Positions 11,746-25,100 of a DNA stretch of 64,000 nucleotides are shown here, in pieces. Each line of letters opens with the position of its first letter. The stretch's first letter is position 1. The stretch comes from Colius striatus. Lineage: Eukaryota; Chordata; Aves; Coliiformes; Coliidae. The position numbers were made by a program, and so were the translations under genes. Below the pieces are notes generated by a model, which worked only from the letters and a program-made list of their open reading frames with translations, was not told where the DNA came from and did not search any database. The stretch is from positions 2,082,001-2,146,000 of the forward strand of contig NC_084774.1 in assembly GCF_028858725.1 (NCBI RefSeq). The letters run 5' to 3'.

Positions 11746-14700
11746 CCTTCCTCCTGTGCTCAGTTTGTCACTCCCCCATGTATTTTTCTATCTGGGTTCA
11801 CTGCTGGTTTTCCAATACACTTTGCCCAAATTCCACCCTGTTTCTCCCCTTTTCTGTTCCTCAGCTGTCCTCCCTCGTTCTGTGCCTCTCAGCTGAGCTC
11901 AGAGTGGCCTGCTTCAGAGGCACAGGAGGCACAGGTCTGTGGCTTCTTGAGCAGGGGACCCTCTGGTCCCTGCACACAGGCCAGCCAGAGGCGTGGGGCC
12001 CGCAGGGCTGTGCTCCTCGCTCACAGCCTGATTTATTGCACTCCAGATGAACCGTGAAAGGCTCTTTAATGCTTCCCCAGCTCCAGCTCAGCTCCTGCAC
12101 CTCTGTTTATCCAGCCATGAGCTCGCCTGGCAGTTGTCTGCCGGAATCTGTCTAGCCACTGATTCACCTTCTTGTCAACACACCCGGAGCTTTGCTCCTG
12201 TTGCAGCCTCTTGCCTATCAAGTAACATGAGAGTGTTGTACTCTGTGTGCGAGCTCGTGCCAGAGAGATGGAGTTAATGGATAAAAACAGCTTTATTATT
12301 CATCATTTCTTTGGCTGCTGCTGTACTTCAGGACAGGAAGACGTCTGTAAATGGCTCTGACAACCTAGAAAGGAGCTGCTGGGGAGGACCAGAGCCATGT
12401 CCTGCTCAGTCCAGGCTCCTCGTCTCACATGCAGCTTGCTCCATTTCAGGCAATCAGAAGGGTTTTGTCTAGCCAGCTGTGTACAATCCAGGGCTGGACT
12501 CCCTGGAGCCAAAGTGGGAGCAGACCAGGAGACCAACAAGGTCTCCTGTTGACCAGTTGGCCAACAAGGGAAGGTGGGCAGGGAAGGGCAGGTTACCCTG
12601 GCTCTGGCTCTGTGTCTCTGGCACAGTCTCTGGGTGAGCATTAACCAGACTGTCCTGAACTCTGGTTTATCTTCACAGATTCAGTAATACCAGAAGACTT
12701 TTTTTCTGGGGAAAAAACCCCTAATTATTGAAGGGAATTGCCCCATCAGAAAGTCAAAAGGTGTTTGGTGGCTGAGACTTACTCCCCCAGGGCCCTCAGA
12801 GCATGAGGGAGGCATGAGGAGGAGCACAAGGCAGCACCAGTCACGGTCTCACAATGCAGGAGTTAAACCAGAGCAGAAGCCGTCACACAGAAGGTTCAAA
12901 ACATGCAAAAGGAAGAATCTGTCCCTGCAGACGTGTGAGGGAACTGTGGAGCTCCTTGCCACAGGGCATTGTGTTGGCAAGGTGATGGGAGGGGCCATTG
13001 TCTGAGGTGATGGTCTGCACACAGTCTCCAAAGCCTCTGGACAGTCAGTGACACCTCAAGGAGCAGCTGGAGAAGGTGTGTGGGGCTTCTCATGTTTCTT
13101 ATGCTTCTCTCTGAGCATCCTCCACTGGCCACGGACTCAACACAAATGCCCAGCACCAAGCCCCCAGCCTCGATGGGTCTCGTGCAGCACACGCCAGGTC
13201 TGAGCCCGGTCCCCTGCTTTGGCAGTGAGCTGCAAGGGAAGGCCACGCTTGCCCAAGGCTGCCAAAAGCAGCTGCTGCAGAGCTGGGGCTCCTGGCCAAG
13301 AGCACAAAGCCATATTTCATTCATCTGGTACATGCTGTAACTCAAGGTTTGGGCTCATTTCTGTGTTCACTCCGCATCACAGGCCAAAGGGAAACAGCCC
13401 TTTGATGGGGTGTTGCTGTGTCAGCTGCCGGCCGGGCTGTGGGGAGCGGGGTAACAGTGGTGGGACAGGCTCTGCCCATCTCCCCCCCAGACCTGCTGTT
13501 GATAAACCCTGAGCCCCTGCCCTCTCCTGAGGCCACCAGATCCCCTGCCAGCTCAGGAGTGTCAGGGCAGCTCACGCTGTGCCAGGCAGCTCCTGTGTCT
13601 TCCTTTGGCGAGTGATCCCCGATTGCTTTGGGGTTAGTTCTGTGTCCTTCTGGTGGCTTTCTCAGCTATTTTCCCCGGCTCTGAATTGCTAAAAGTTCTC
13701 ACCTCATGTCAGGGGTCCATTAGCCCTGGCAATTAGCCCCCCGTGCCTCCTTACATTCCCAAGAGCCACAAGCACTCCTTCGCTTGCCGTTGATTCCTGC
13801 GCCGCTCAGCTGCTCGGGCTCTGTGCAGCCTGTGGAACTCCTCGGTTTTCCCTGCCACCCTCTGATAGTTGCTTCCTCTGCCTGACTTCATTTAAAGTAT
13901 TAAAAACACCACGTGCTCCAGAGCAGTCTATTGTAAGAAATGAAGCTGTCTTCTCACAGTCTTCTCTCTCCAGCCCATCCACTACTTGCAGAGAAGGGGG
14001 GACGCACCTTCTGAGTCCTCTCTCCCACCCTGCCACCCTCCCAAGCAGCTGTGGGCTTCCAGCAGCTCTGTACTGGCCTGCAGCAATTCTCTGCTGGTTT
14101 GCAGCCTCTCTCCAGGCTGCACATCAGCTGTGGCTACCTGAGACCAACCTCCTGACACCATCCTTGGTCACCACACAGCAGCCTGTCTCCTGTGAGTACC
14201 CCTGAAGTCTTCATCTTGCTCAGGAGAGCAGAAGAGATGCTTAATGTTTTGCCTGGAGAGGGTGACATCCCCCTGTTTTGGTGGTGTGGGGCAGCCCCAT
14301 GGCCAGGGACTCATGTCTGGGTGCCCTGCAGCTCTGCCCACTGTGGCAGTGCTACACAACCAGCTGGCACCACATGCAGGAGGGGTTTGGGCAGGCAGCC
14401 CGGGGCATGGTGCACCAGAAGGATGCCTTTCCAGAGCCCCTGAGGACTGCTACCAGATACCTGATTCCCGTCCTGCCAGTCAGGCTCTGGTCCCACATGA
14501 TGGAGGGCTCAGACCTTTGTCACCGGGGCTAAGTGGTAGCATGGCTGGGACTATCAGCTGCAGCTTAGTCAGGGGCTCCTCTGAGCACTGCACCTAACCT
14601 CCTCCATCAACCAGCCCATCACCTCAGCCTGGGTGCCCCACCTTTTGCTTATGCAATGCCATAAAAATCACTAAAATTGACTAAATCTTGTGAATTGCTG

Positions 14701-17249
14701 TGATGGGTTGTCCCATGATGCATCCAACACCCGAGTGTGACCACCAAGCTGCCTTCCACTCTTCCCTGCCCCAGAACAGCAAGGGATGATGCACAGCCTG
14801 GAGCATACCTCCTTCTCCTCCTCCTCTGCCTCCTCCTCTCAGCGCTGCTGAGGAAGGAAAGTGAGGTCCTGCCAAGGCACAGCACTTGCCTCATTCTGCC
14901 ATTAAAGATCAAGTCAGCCCCGTGATCAGGTGCTGTGGGCACCGCTGTGCTGGACCGTGAGCCAGAGCACAGCCCCCTGCACAGGGCACTGCCTGTGTCC
15001 CCAGAGCAGAGGAAGCATCAGACAAGGGCAAGCACAGCACCCTGGGAGAGGTGGGAAGGTCCCAGGTGGCCTGAGGCTTTGGAGCTGCACTGCTTTTCCA
15101 TACTCCATTTGCTAAGGAGCAGAATGCCGGTCCCAGTTCTGTCAGCCCTGCTTTTAGGCTCTGCTGGAGAGAGACGGGAGCAGCTCTGGCAGCAGCAGCA
15201 TCACCACTGTGCAGGTGCAGCAAAGGGGAGTGGGGGTCTCCAGAGGGGAAGCAGTGTTAGACTTGGATGAACACCCATCTCAAAGCACAAACCCTCAGAG
15301 CAGCTGCTCTCTCAGGGTGTTTTAATGCCGTAAAGCCTGGACACAAAAGCCAGTCGCTCACCTCTGCTGCGTCCCTTCGTGTGACCGATGCTGGGCAGCA
15401 GCTGAGCGTGAGCTGGGCATGGGAGCTGTGGCCAGAGCACATCTGGGAGGAGAAGAGCTCTTTGGGACACAGCCAGAAATTATTCCTCTTCTGACCTTTA
15501 CCTTCACAGGAAGAAAAAGTTGCTTTTGATCTAAATCGGAGCCTTGATGAGCTGAGGAACCTTTAACCTGGCTCTGAAAGCTTGGGGGGCTTTTTGCTTT
15601 AAAATAAAACCCCCCAGGCAAGTGGCAGAACACATACCAAGCAATTCCCACAAGCAATTTCCTCTTGCCTAGCAAGCAGGTTGGGAAATCAAAAAGCCAG
15701 AACCAGCTGCAGATGGGAATGGACAGGAATGAGCACAGCAATCAGAGAGGCTGGGGAGCCACAGAGCTGTGTGCAGGAGGCCCAGCGTGGCTCCAGCAAG
15801 GACTGCACAGCCACAGCCTTGCCTTGGCACACAGAAATCCACCTGCTGATCCCTGCTGAGGCACCCTCTGGGCTCTCTGACCCAACAGTCGTGGGACCTG
15901 AGGGCTCATGCTGCTCTGCATGCCCTTGCGAGGGAGGACGCTTTGCATTGCAGTTACATGTCACAGAACCAGGCGCTTTCTGCCCGGGGTATTTTGTCTC
16001 AGCCTTGGCTTTGGGTCAGTGCTGCCCCTGCCCTGCACACAGGGCTGTGGTGGAAGGGCTGTGATGGGAGGGTTGCTCTGCCACCACGCTGCTGCTCCTC
16101 ACCAGGGCCTGCAGATGTGAGCTGGCGGCTGGCAGGGACACTGAGTCACAGAATCACACCATCATTTCTGTTGGAAAGGACCTTTAAATCGGTGGGAAAG
16201 GACCTTTAAGCTTTAAGGGAGATGGAAGGTGGCGTGTGGCTCTGCAGAGACGCCGGGGAGACGGGGTGAGGTGCATCTGCAGTGCCAGAGCCACGGCGTG
16301 CTCCCCAGAGCTGGGCAGTGGGGGGCACTGAGCCCCGGGGCAGCGCCTGCACAGACTTCCCGAGTGACTCAGGCACAGACTTGTGCACCCTGCAAACAGC
16401 AGCCAGATATAATTGGCAGATTGGGTTAGTGGGGAGGAGATCAGCCAATCCACTTAGTGGCTTTGTTGAGCTGTACGCGGCTGAAGCCGCTCAGGGGCAG
16501 CTGCGGGGCTGGGCTGGGCTGCTTCCCTCCCAGTCATCGCTCCAGCCTGCTGTTGGACCTGTGAAGTGACATTAATACAGAGGGATGGATTAAATGGGAG
16601 GCCTGGAGGCTGCATTGTGCATGACTTTCTGCTTTGTTTCACTCGAGGCACCTCACAGGAGCTCTCCTGCGGGCAAAGAGGATGCCCTAAGTGCTCGGGC
16701 CCCTTCACAGGCGCTGCCTCTGACTTGGCTGAGCCCCTTTGGCTGTGATGTTTGCTTGGGGCTGTTCACATCCCCCAGCCCACACCCCACACAGCTCTGC
16801 AGCTGAGGGGGGCTTGCCCTGCACCAGAAGGATAAAAGGAATCAGCAGGAGCCCTGAGGCAGGTTCCTGACGCAGACACATCCTCCCTCCCCTTTCCCAA
16901 GCCTATGTCCCAAAGTTCTGGTCACAAAAGCAACCTGGACTGCTCTGTTCCTCACCCAGCTGGCTCTTCAGCCACAGGATTCCCACAGCTTCCAAGCTCT
17001 CTCATGAAGCACTTCTCAAACCTCATGTACCTGTGGTGAATTCATTTCATTTCTCCCAGGAGAAAGGACGTAGCAAGGGCTGCACTGTCTGACTGAAGGC
17101 ACTGAGCACTGCCTTAGAGCTCTCAGACTGGTCCTTAACTGGTAGAGACCTCATGGACATCTCAGGTGCCCCCCATATTTCCAGCCCAATATACCAAGAA
17201 GATCAGTTGAATCCATGATCCAAATTTTGTTAGACTTTGTCTCTTATGC
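11746..17249. other. Single-copy region without recognised exons
   Basis: About 5.5 kb with no open frame resembling a known protein. Composition alternates between GC-rich stretches and AT-richer islands (about 12050-12310, 13680-13940 and 16390-16640) that could be non-coding conserved elements. The only repeat seen is a short minus-strand CR1 tail at 16143-16205. Confidence 0.45.
16143..16205 (-). mobile_element. CR1 tail fragment
   Basis: GAGTCACAGAATCACACCAT followed by GTTGGAAAGGACCTTTAAAT is the reverse complement of a CR1 3' end. A short duplication, GGAAAGGACCTTTAA, follows at once. Only about 60 bp are recognisable. Confidence 0.6.
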
Positions 17250-17885
17250 CAAATGGCAGCCTGGGGGCAGCAAGAAGAGTGTGGGCAGCAGGGCAAGGGA
17301 GGTTCTGCTGCCCCTCTGCTCTGCCCTGCTGAGGCCTCATCTGGAGTCCTGTGTCCAGTTCTGGGCTCCTCAGCTGCAGAGGGACAGGGAACTGCTGGAG
17401 AGAGGCCAGTGCAGGGACACCAAGATGATCAGGGGACTGGAGCATCTTCCTTGTGAGGAAAGGCTGCAGGACCTGGGGCTGTTCAGCCTGGAGAAGAGGA
17501 GACTGAGGGGGAGCTCATTAATAGTTACAAATATCTCACTGGTAGGTGTGAAGAGGTTGGACTAGATGATCTCTAAAGGTCTCTTCCAACCCTACCATTG
17601 TATGATTCTATGATCTAGCAACAGGACAAGAGCTGATGGGATGAAGCTGGAACACAAACAGTTCCACTTAAACATAAGGAAAGGCTGTTTCAGTGTTTGA
17701 GTGAGGGAGCCCTGGCCCAGGCTGCCCAGGGAGGGTGTGGAGGCTCCTTCCTTGGAGGGCTTCAAGACCCACCTGGACACGTTCCTGTGTGACCTGATCT
17801 AGGTGGGAGCTGCTGCAGGGGGTTGGACTGGATGAGCTCTACAGGTCCCTTCCAGCCCCCATCATGCTGTGATTCTGTGATTTAT
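17250..17885 (+). mobile_element. CR1 LINE, chimeric 3' fragment
   Basis: It begins with AAATGGCAGCCTGGGGGCAG and runs through the GAGAGGCCAGTGCAGGGACA block to a GTGATTCTGTGATT tail. At about 17553-17614 an extra CR1 3' tail (GACTAGATGATCTCTAAAGG to TGTATGATTCTATGAT) sits inside the element, after which the body resumes with CTAGCAACAGGACAAG. In the related copies near 21.5 and 43.0 kb this position holds about 22 bp of ordinary CR1 body, so this copy is a mosaic of two CR1 templates. Confidence 0.9.
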
Positions 17886-18999
17886 GGATGAAGAAACAGA
17901 GGCTGAAGGCTTATGTTATCCAGGACACACCATGGCCTGGTGGAACAGCATCAGGTAACACCATCAGCCCCTGCATCCAACCCTGCCCTTCTCTCGGGCT
18001 GCAGGTGCACCCCTTCCCCACAGGAACCCGTGAGGCTGTGGTGGGGGAGCAGGGAGAGGCTCTCATCCAAATCACCCACCTCTCACACTTTTTGGGTTTT
18101 TTCCAGCAGCAGTGAGCAGTGCTGTTTCATCCCAGTTTCAAACACCTTTTTTCACCTCTTTGAGCTGCTGCTGTTTCACAGAGACAAAGCTCAGGCGGGA
18201 ATGGAGCAGTCTCAGGGCTTTTCAGTTCACTCTGTGCTCCTTTGAAAGCAAAGGCACCGAAGTCTCTTCCTTTCCACTTTGTCATCGTTACCTGTAGCCT
18301 GAAAACAAAGGTGTAAACAAAACCCTTCCCACAGAACAGCAACACAGGCAGTAGAGCCATGGGGAGCCCTGTGCCATGGTGCCCACCCCAAGCAGTGGGG
18401 CCGGGGCCTGTGCCCAGCAGTGAGGGTCCCTGAAAGGGACGAGTCAGCACGTGCCCCTGGAGCCTCTCAGCCCACCACTCGCCTCCTTTGCTGCTGCAGC
18501 ACATGGCTGAGCCCTGAGGCCCAGAGCTGTGCCCAGCAGTGCCACAGGCCATGGGCACACAGACAGGCCATTTAACTGTGCTCCTGCACACACCACACAC
18601 CACAGCCCACACTGGCCATTGCCACCACGGCCTCGTGAGTCTCCCTCTGGGCTGTGGGTGTTTCACCTGCCGCTCCCCTCGCTGTGTTCATACCCTGCCA
18701 GGAGCACCTGAAACGGACAGTTCTGGGTAAAGAACAGGCCAGTGGGGTCACAGGGAGAGAGCTGAAAGGGCCTGTCTGTGTTCAAGCCTGGAGGGCAGCG
18801 GGCTGGAGGAGCCCACGACCACCTGCAGATCCCCCAGGGCAGCTGGCAAAGGCACCTGTCCCTCCTCTGAATCCTTTGAGACAGCCCTGCACAGGGCAGC
18901 CTCTTCCCCTCTCCTCAGACAAGCCAAAGACAATGGTGCTGGGGAGCCTGTGCCCAGCCACTGCCAGGGCCGGTCCCTTGCAGCGGGCACCGGTGTCAG
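17886..18999. other. Single-copy region without recognised exons
   Basis: GC-rich flank of the following minisatellite. No exon, RNA gene or transposon is recognised. A single CCATGGGCACACAGACAGGC at about 18548 resembles the unit of the array that starts 450 bp downstream and may be its ancestral seed. Confidence 0.45.
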
Positions 19000-21045
19000 G
19001 CATGGGCCAGGGGCCACGGGCCATGGGCACACAGGCATTGGGCACACAGACCACAGATCATGGGCCATGGGCACACAGGCCATGGGCACACAGACCACAG
19101 ATCATGGGCCATGGGTCACAGGCCATGGGCACACAGACCACAGATCATGGGCCATGGGTCACAGGCCATGGGCACACAGGCCATGGGCACACAAACCACA
19201 GATCATGGGCCATGGGCACACAGGCCATGGGCACACAGACCACAGATCATGGGCCATGGGTCACAGGCCATGGGCACACAGACCACAGATCATGGGCCAT
19301 GGGTCACAGGCCATGGGCACACAGACCACAGATCATGGGCCAGGGGCCACGGGCCATGGGCACACAGGCATTGGGCACACAGACCACAGATCATGGGCCA
19401 TGGGCACACAAACAGGCCATGGGCACACAGACCACAGATCATGGGCCATGGGTCACAGGCCATGGGCACACAGACCACAGATCATGGGCCATGGGTCACA
19501 GGCCATGGGCACACAGACCACAGATCATGGGCCAGGGGCCACGGGCCATGGGCACACAGGCATTGGGCACACAGACCACAGATCATGGGCCATGGGCACA
19601 CAGGCCATGGGCACACAGACCACAGATCATGGGCCATGGGCACACAGGCCATGGGCACACAAACCACAGATCATGGGCCATGGGCACACAGGCATTGGGC
19701 ACACAGACCACAGATCATGGGCCATGGGTCACAGGCCATGGGCACACAGGCCATGGGCACACAAACCACAGATCATGGGCCATGGGCACACAGGCCATGG
19801 GCACACAGACCACAGATCATGGGCCATGGGTCACAGGCCATGGGCACACAGACCACGGGCACACAGACCACAGATCATGGACCATGGGCACACAGGCCAT
19901 GGGCACACACACCACAGATCATGGGCCATGGGCACACAGGCATTGGGCACACAGACCACAGATCATGGGCCATGGGCACACAGACCACGGGCACACAGAC
20001 CACAGATCATGGACCATGGGCACACAGGCCATGGGCACACACACCACAGATCATGGGCCATGGGCACACAGGCCATGGGCACACAGGCATTGGGCACACA
20101 GACCACAGATCATGGGCCATGGGCACACAGGCCATGGGCACACAAACCACAGATCATGGGCCATGGGCACACAGGCCATGGGCACACAGACCACAGATCA
20201 TGGGCCATGGGCACACAGGCCATGGGCACACAGGCATTGGGCACACAGGCATTGGGCACACAGACCACAGATCATGGGCCATGGGCACACAGGCCATGGG
20301 CACACAAGCCATGGGCACACAGACCACAGATCATGGGCCATGGGCACACAAACAGGCCATGGGCACACAGACCACAGATCATGGGCCATGGGCACACAGG
20401 CCATGGGCACACAGGCATTGGGCACACAGACCACAGATCATGGGCCATGGGCACACAGGCCATGGGCACACAGGCATTGGGCACACAGGCATTGGGCACA
20501 CAGACCACAGATCATGGGCCATGGGCACACAGGCCATGGGCACACAAGCCATGGGCACACAGACCACAGATCATGGGCCATGGGCACACAAACAGGCCAT
20601 GGGCACACAGACCACAGATCATGGGCCATGGGCACACAGGCATTGGGCACACAGACCACAGATCATGGGCCGTGGGCACACAAACAGGCCATGGGCACAC
20701 AGGCCATGGGCACACAGACCTCAGATCATGGGCCAGGGGCCACGGGCCATGGGCACACAGGCCATGGGCACATAAGCCATGGGCACACACACCACAGATC
20801 ATGGGCCATGGGCACACAGGCCATGGGCACACAGGCCATAGGCACAGATCATGGGCCATGGGCACACAGGCCATGGGCACACAGACCATGGGCAAAAAGG
20901 CTATGGGCACAGAAACAGGCCATGGGCACACAGGCTACAGATCATGGGCCATGGGTCACAGGCCATGGGCACACAGGCCATGGGCCACAGGCCATGGGCA
21001 AACAGGCCACAGGCCACGGCCACACAGGCCTCAGGCACAGGCAGG
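19000..21045. repeat. Nested 44/15-bp minisatellite (CCATGGGCACACAG array)
   Basis: The core CCATGGGCACACAG recurs throughout. The commonest cassette is 44 bp, made of two CATGGGCACACAG cores plus ACCACAGATCATGGG. It is mixed with 15-bp insertions of a single core, TTGGGCACACAGGCA variants and longer cassettes containing GGGTCACAGGCC. The plus strand lacks stops in all frames, giving overlapping open frames of 571-809 codons, which I do not regard as genes. Nearly every core carries an NcoI site (CCATGG). The array decays at its right end into AGGCCACAGGCCACGG-type variants. Confidence 0.95.
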
Positions 21046-21500
21046 CTGTGCCCGCTTCGAGCAGGGCTCGCTCCAGGGGATGAATGAGGCAGCTGATGAA
21101 TCTGCAGCATTGGCAGCGCAGATCACTCTCAGCTACATTTGCTCAGCAGCCGGGATAAATGAAGGCAGGGGATGAATGCATCTGAAATGAAGATGAAAAG
21201 AACGCGCTGTACAGAGTGAGGAACGTGGCTTTAGCCAAAACCTGACAATGTACACAAACAGACCAAAATAAAGTTCCTTTCAGTGAGCAAATGGCGAGGC
21301 CGGGAGCAGCGTCTGCCCCTGTTCCCATGGAAACTGCTGCTCTGCTGCATCTCCCAACTCAAGGGTGGGGGCAGAATGCCCGGGAAGAGATCAGTGCTCT
21401 GCAGACCCACACAGAGTGGGAGGTGCTCAAGATGAGCAATATCCAGTGAGAAAGATGCCCTGACGTGAGGGGAGGAGCAGGAGGGCAGATGGGCACAGGA
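21046..21500. other. Short single-copy spacer, possible non-coding element
   Basis: Complex sequence between the minisatellite and a CR1 copy. The part at 21060-21290 has AT-rich motifs such as GCTGATGAATCTGCAG, GGGATAAATGAAGG and ACCAAAATAAAG. No exon is recognised. Confidence 0.4.
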
Positions 21501-21509
21501 TGGGTTGAT

Positions 21510-22125
21510 AATAAACTGACCATGAGCAGCAACGTGCCTTCGTGGGCCAGAAGCCAACGGCAGCCTCTGTTCTGCTCCCCCTCTGCTCTGCCCTGCTGAG
21601 GCCTCAGCTGGAGTCCTGTGTCCAGTTCTGGGCTCCCCAGCTGCAGAGGGACAGGGAACTGCTGGAGAGAGGCCAGTGCAGGGACACCAAGATGATCAGG
21701 GGACTGGAGCATCTTTCATATGAGGAAAGGCTGCAGGACCTGGGGCTGTTGAGTCTGGAGAAGAGGAGACTGAGGGGGGAGCTCATTAATATTGACAAGT
21801 ATCTCACTGGTGGGTGTCAGGAGGTTGGGGCAGCACTTTTTTCGATGGTATCTAGCAACTGGACAAGGGCTGATGGGATGAAGCTGGAACAAACAGTTCC
21901 AGTTAAACATAAGGAAAAGCTGTTTCAGTGTTGGAGTGAGGGAGCCCTGGCCCAGGCTGCCCAGGGAGGGGTGGAGGCTCCTTCCTTGGAGGGCTTCAAG
22001 ACCCACCTGGACACGTTCCTGTGTGACCTGATCTAGGTGGGAGCTGCTTCTGCAGGGGGTTGCACTGGATGATCTCCACAGGTCCCTTCCAACCCCACTA
22101 TGCTGTGACTCTGTGATTCTATGGG
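21510..22125 (+). mobile_element. CR1 LINE, 3' fragment
   Basis: It runs from AAACTGACCATGAGCAGCAA through the CTGCAGAGGGACAGGGAACT, GGCAGCACTTTTTTCGATGG and GGGAGCCCTGGCCCAGGCTG blocks to a CTGTGACTCTGTGATTCTAT tail. It is collinear with the minus-strand copy near 43 kb and serves as the unrearranged reference for the chimeric copy at 17.25-17.89 kb. Confidence 0.93.
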
Positions 22126-25100
22126 CTGTGAGCCCTGGTCCCACCAGCTCCTGGAGCTGTGGCACTGGCATTCCCAGCCCCACTCCGTGAGCTTTGGGCT
22201 CTGACTCGGGACACAGGGCTCTGCTGGCACCTGGGAGAACGGGGAGGAGAGAGAAGCATCTGAGTTTGCCCTGGGAGCACAGAACTGGGATTGCTGCAGG
22301 AGACTGGGGTGAGGAACAGAGAGAGGCTCGTGCCACGTCTGCTCAGGGCTTTGGGAAGGTGCAGGTCAGTGTGGGTGCCTAAAGCAAAGCCAGGGCAGCA
22401 CCACTGCTTTGGCTTAGAGAGAAGCAGAAACAAAGGCAAACTGAGGCAAAGCAGGGCTATGGCCCTGCCCTGGGGAAACTGAGGCAGGGGGCAGAGACCG
22501 GCCCCCCAGCTGGGTATCCAGCTCTGGGGCACAGGCAGGGATTGCCCCCCTCACTGGGTAAGTCAGACACTGCTGTCACCTCCCTGTCCTGAAGGACAAT
22601 TCCCTCTGTCCTCGTGTCTCGTCCTCAGTGTGCTGAGCAAGCAGGACAGACCAGTGGCTCTGGGCTCCTGGGCTCCAGCAGCCCTTTGGGGATGGGTTCA
22701 GCCCCTGTGCCAGGCTGGGAAAAGGCCTGGCAGAGAGCTGGGGAGGTGGCACCTGAGCTAGAACACACACACACCCCTCCTCCAGGAGACCCCAGCAGGG
22801 CTGAGACCTGCCAGAGCACGGTGCCCTCCCTGGCTGGTGGCCTCCCCCTGCAGACACACAGTTGGCAGGAAGAGAAAATGAAAGGGCTGTCTGTCAGGCT
22901 GACACCAACAAGTCTATGAGCAGCCCCTGGCAGGTGAGAGGAAAGCATTAGCATATGGGAAACGGGGGAGGAAAGGCAGAGTCTGGGACTGTTATGACTG
23001 AGCAGACAGGTGAAACTGGGGAGTTATAAATAAATCCCCCCACACGCCCCCAGCCGTGCTGCTGCCAAGGACAGCTTTGGTGCCCATCCCTGGGGCTGGG
23101 GGCTGCCAGGATGGGCAGTGGGCAGCTGGCTCCAGGGAGCAGCCCCCAGCAGAGCCTCTGTTCCAGGGTCACCCTGGGAGCAGCACAGCCCTGGCCCCCG
23201 GCCCTGTCCTGCAGCTCACCCCAGGGCTGCACTGACACAGGTGCTGAGCTGGCTTCTGCTGTTAGTGGCTGTCATTAAAATAAGGGCTACATTAATGATT
23301 GCTGGGTTGCAGCTCAGCCTGCAGGTCTGTCGCCCTGCAAAGCTCACACCTGAGCTGGCTGCCACCTCTTGCAGCCTCCCCCAGCCTGGGCTCAGCACAG
23401 AGCTGCCTGCTCCTCCTCACAGGCCCAGGCTCCAGGGCTGCAGGGTGGGCAGTGCCAGCTGCTAAACCAGGAGTGGAGTCTGGGCAAATGCTGTACCCTC
23501 TGAGCTCCTGACCTCTTACAGAATCAAGACTTACAGCCCATGGCTGGTCTGTGGAGCAAAAACCGTGCTGCTTTCCAGTCTAGCTGAACTGATGGTTATT
23601 GACAGACTGAGGCAGAGGGAGCAGCTCCTTTGATAGTAACTTTGGTAGTAACTGCATTGCAACCACTGTCTGCCACGGGCTTGTTCCTATTTCCAGCTGT
23701 TGCTGGGAGCACCAGTGGGACCAGGACAGCAAATGTCTTTTAAACTCTTGACATTTATTGATTCCTCACTCTGACAGGTACAGGAACAAAAGGGTCATCT
23801 TGGGCCAAAGTTTCTAAGAGCTTCTGCAACAAGGCAGCTACTTCTTCTAATCCCTGCCTCCAAATCAGACAGATGCTTAAAAGATAAGTGTGTTTGTTTT
23901 ACAGAGTCATTGGAGAACCACCCCAGGCCACTTCCCATCCTGAGACCACCCCTCTGGAGTTTCAGTGTCCTTCTCCCCCACTGCCCTGCCCAGCAGGGAT
24001 TTCTTTCTGCATCTTTCTCAAGATGTTTGTAAAGCTCTGCCCAGCCTTACTAAAAGCCACACGAAATGTTCACCTTGCCAGTCTGCTGGGACGTGTTTAA
24101 TGCTGTTTAATAAAGGCTGATGGTGCCTGAACTCCAGAGCAGGGCTCTCACACAGAGGGAGTGTGAAGGAGCTCGTGCCCACTGCTGCTTCTGCACTCGG
24201 CAGCACGAAGAACAAGCTGTGGTGAGGCACGTGGCACCCGTGCTGAGGAGGCAGCAAACACCATCCAGTCCTGGGTGTTCTGTGTCAATGGTCAAAATTC
24301 ACTTTCTAGATATTCAAACACCACTGGGCTTCACCCTGAACCAGGGAGGTGTGAGTTACAGAGCTCAGCCAGAACACTCACTGTCACTCAGAGATACCTG
24401 GAGGTGAGTGTTCCACACAGATGTGGGTAAGGCCAATATGGACAGGACTTGACTCGGTGTGACCTTGCAACAGCCTTTTCAGTGCCTGTGGGACCAAACA
24501 GCAACAGCTCCTTTGCAGGTTTGCTCAGCACCTCGGGAGTGCCTGAGTGGAGCTCCCAGCACACCAGTGGCAGGACTCTCCTCTGAACCTGGGCTGCAGT
24601 TTGCTGCCACAAGCCCATCCTGGTCCAGCCTGGAGCCAAAGGCACCAACAAGCTGCTGAGGGCCTTTAACTGGGGCTGAAGCCTCAGCAACGCTGGTCAA
24701 GTCCCAGACTGTCCACATGAAACACTCCATCAGCACCCCAAGGTTGCTCCTGCTATATCCAGAATGCTCCTGGGGACTACCCCAAAACGCCACTGTGCAG
24801 GGACAGGCTGCTTTTCTGACTCCCAGCTTCACAGGAACTAAGGAGACTCAGCCTTTCTGGGCACCACAAGTTTGAGACCTGGGTGCCAGCAGCCTGAGAT
24901 CTGAGCCAAATGTGACCTCAGGCCTTGCAGCACGCTCAGGGGACTGGAAGCCTCTGGAATAACAAATCCTCCCCAGGGCCCTGCTGTGACACCCAGCTTG
25001 TCATTGTCAACTCAGATGGATGAAGCTGGAGGGTGGGGTCAAGGCAATCACTTCCCTGCCACGTCTGCAATCGCAGCCCAAGCTGGGGCCAATCCCAGCT

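Noticed and set aside
17215-17565. CR1-derived open frames of 100-180 codons (also near 21542, 33022 and 43098)
   Set aside because: They translate 5'-truncated CR1 3' ends. No reverse transcriptase or endonuclease motif is present.
18654-21175. Plus-strand frames of 571-809 codons
   Set aside because: Repeat translation of the CCATGGGCACACAG array; all three frames are open equally.
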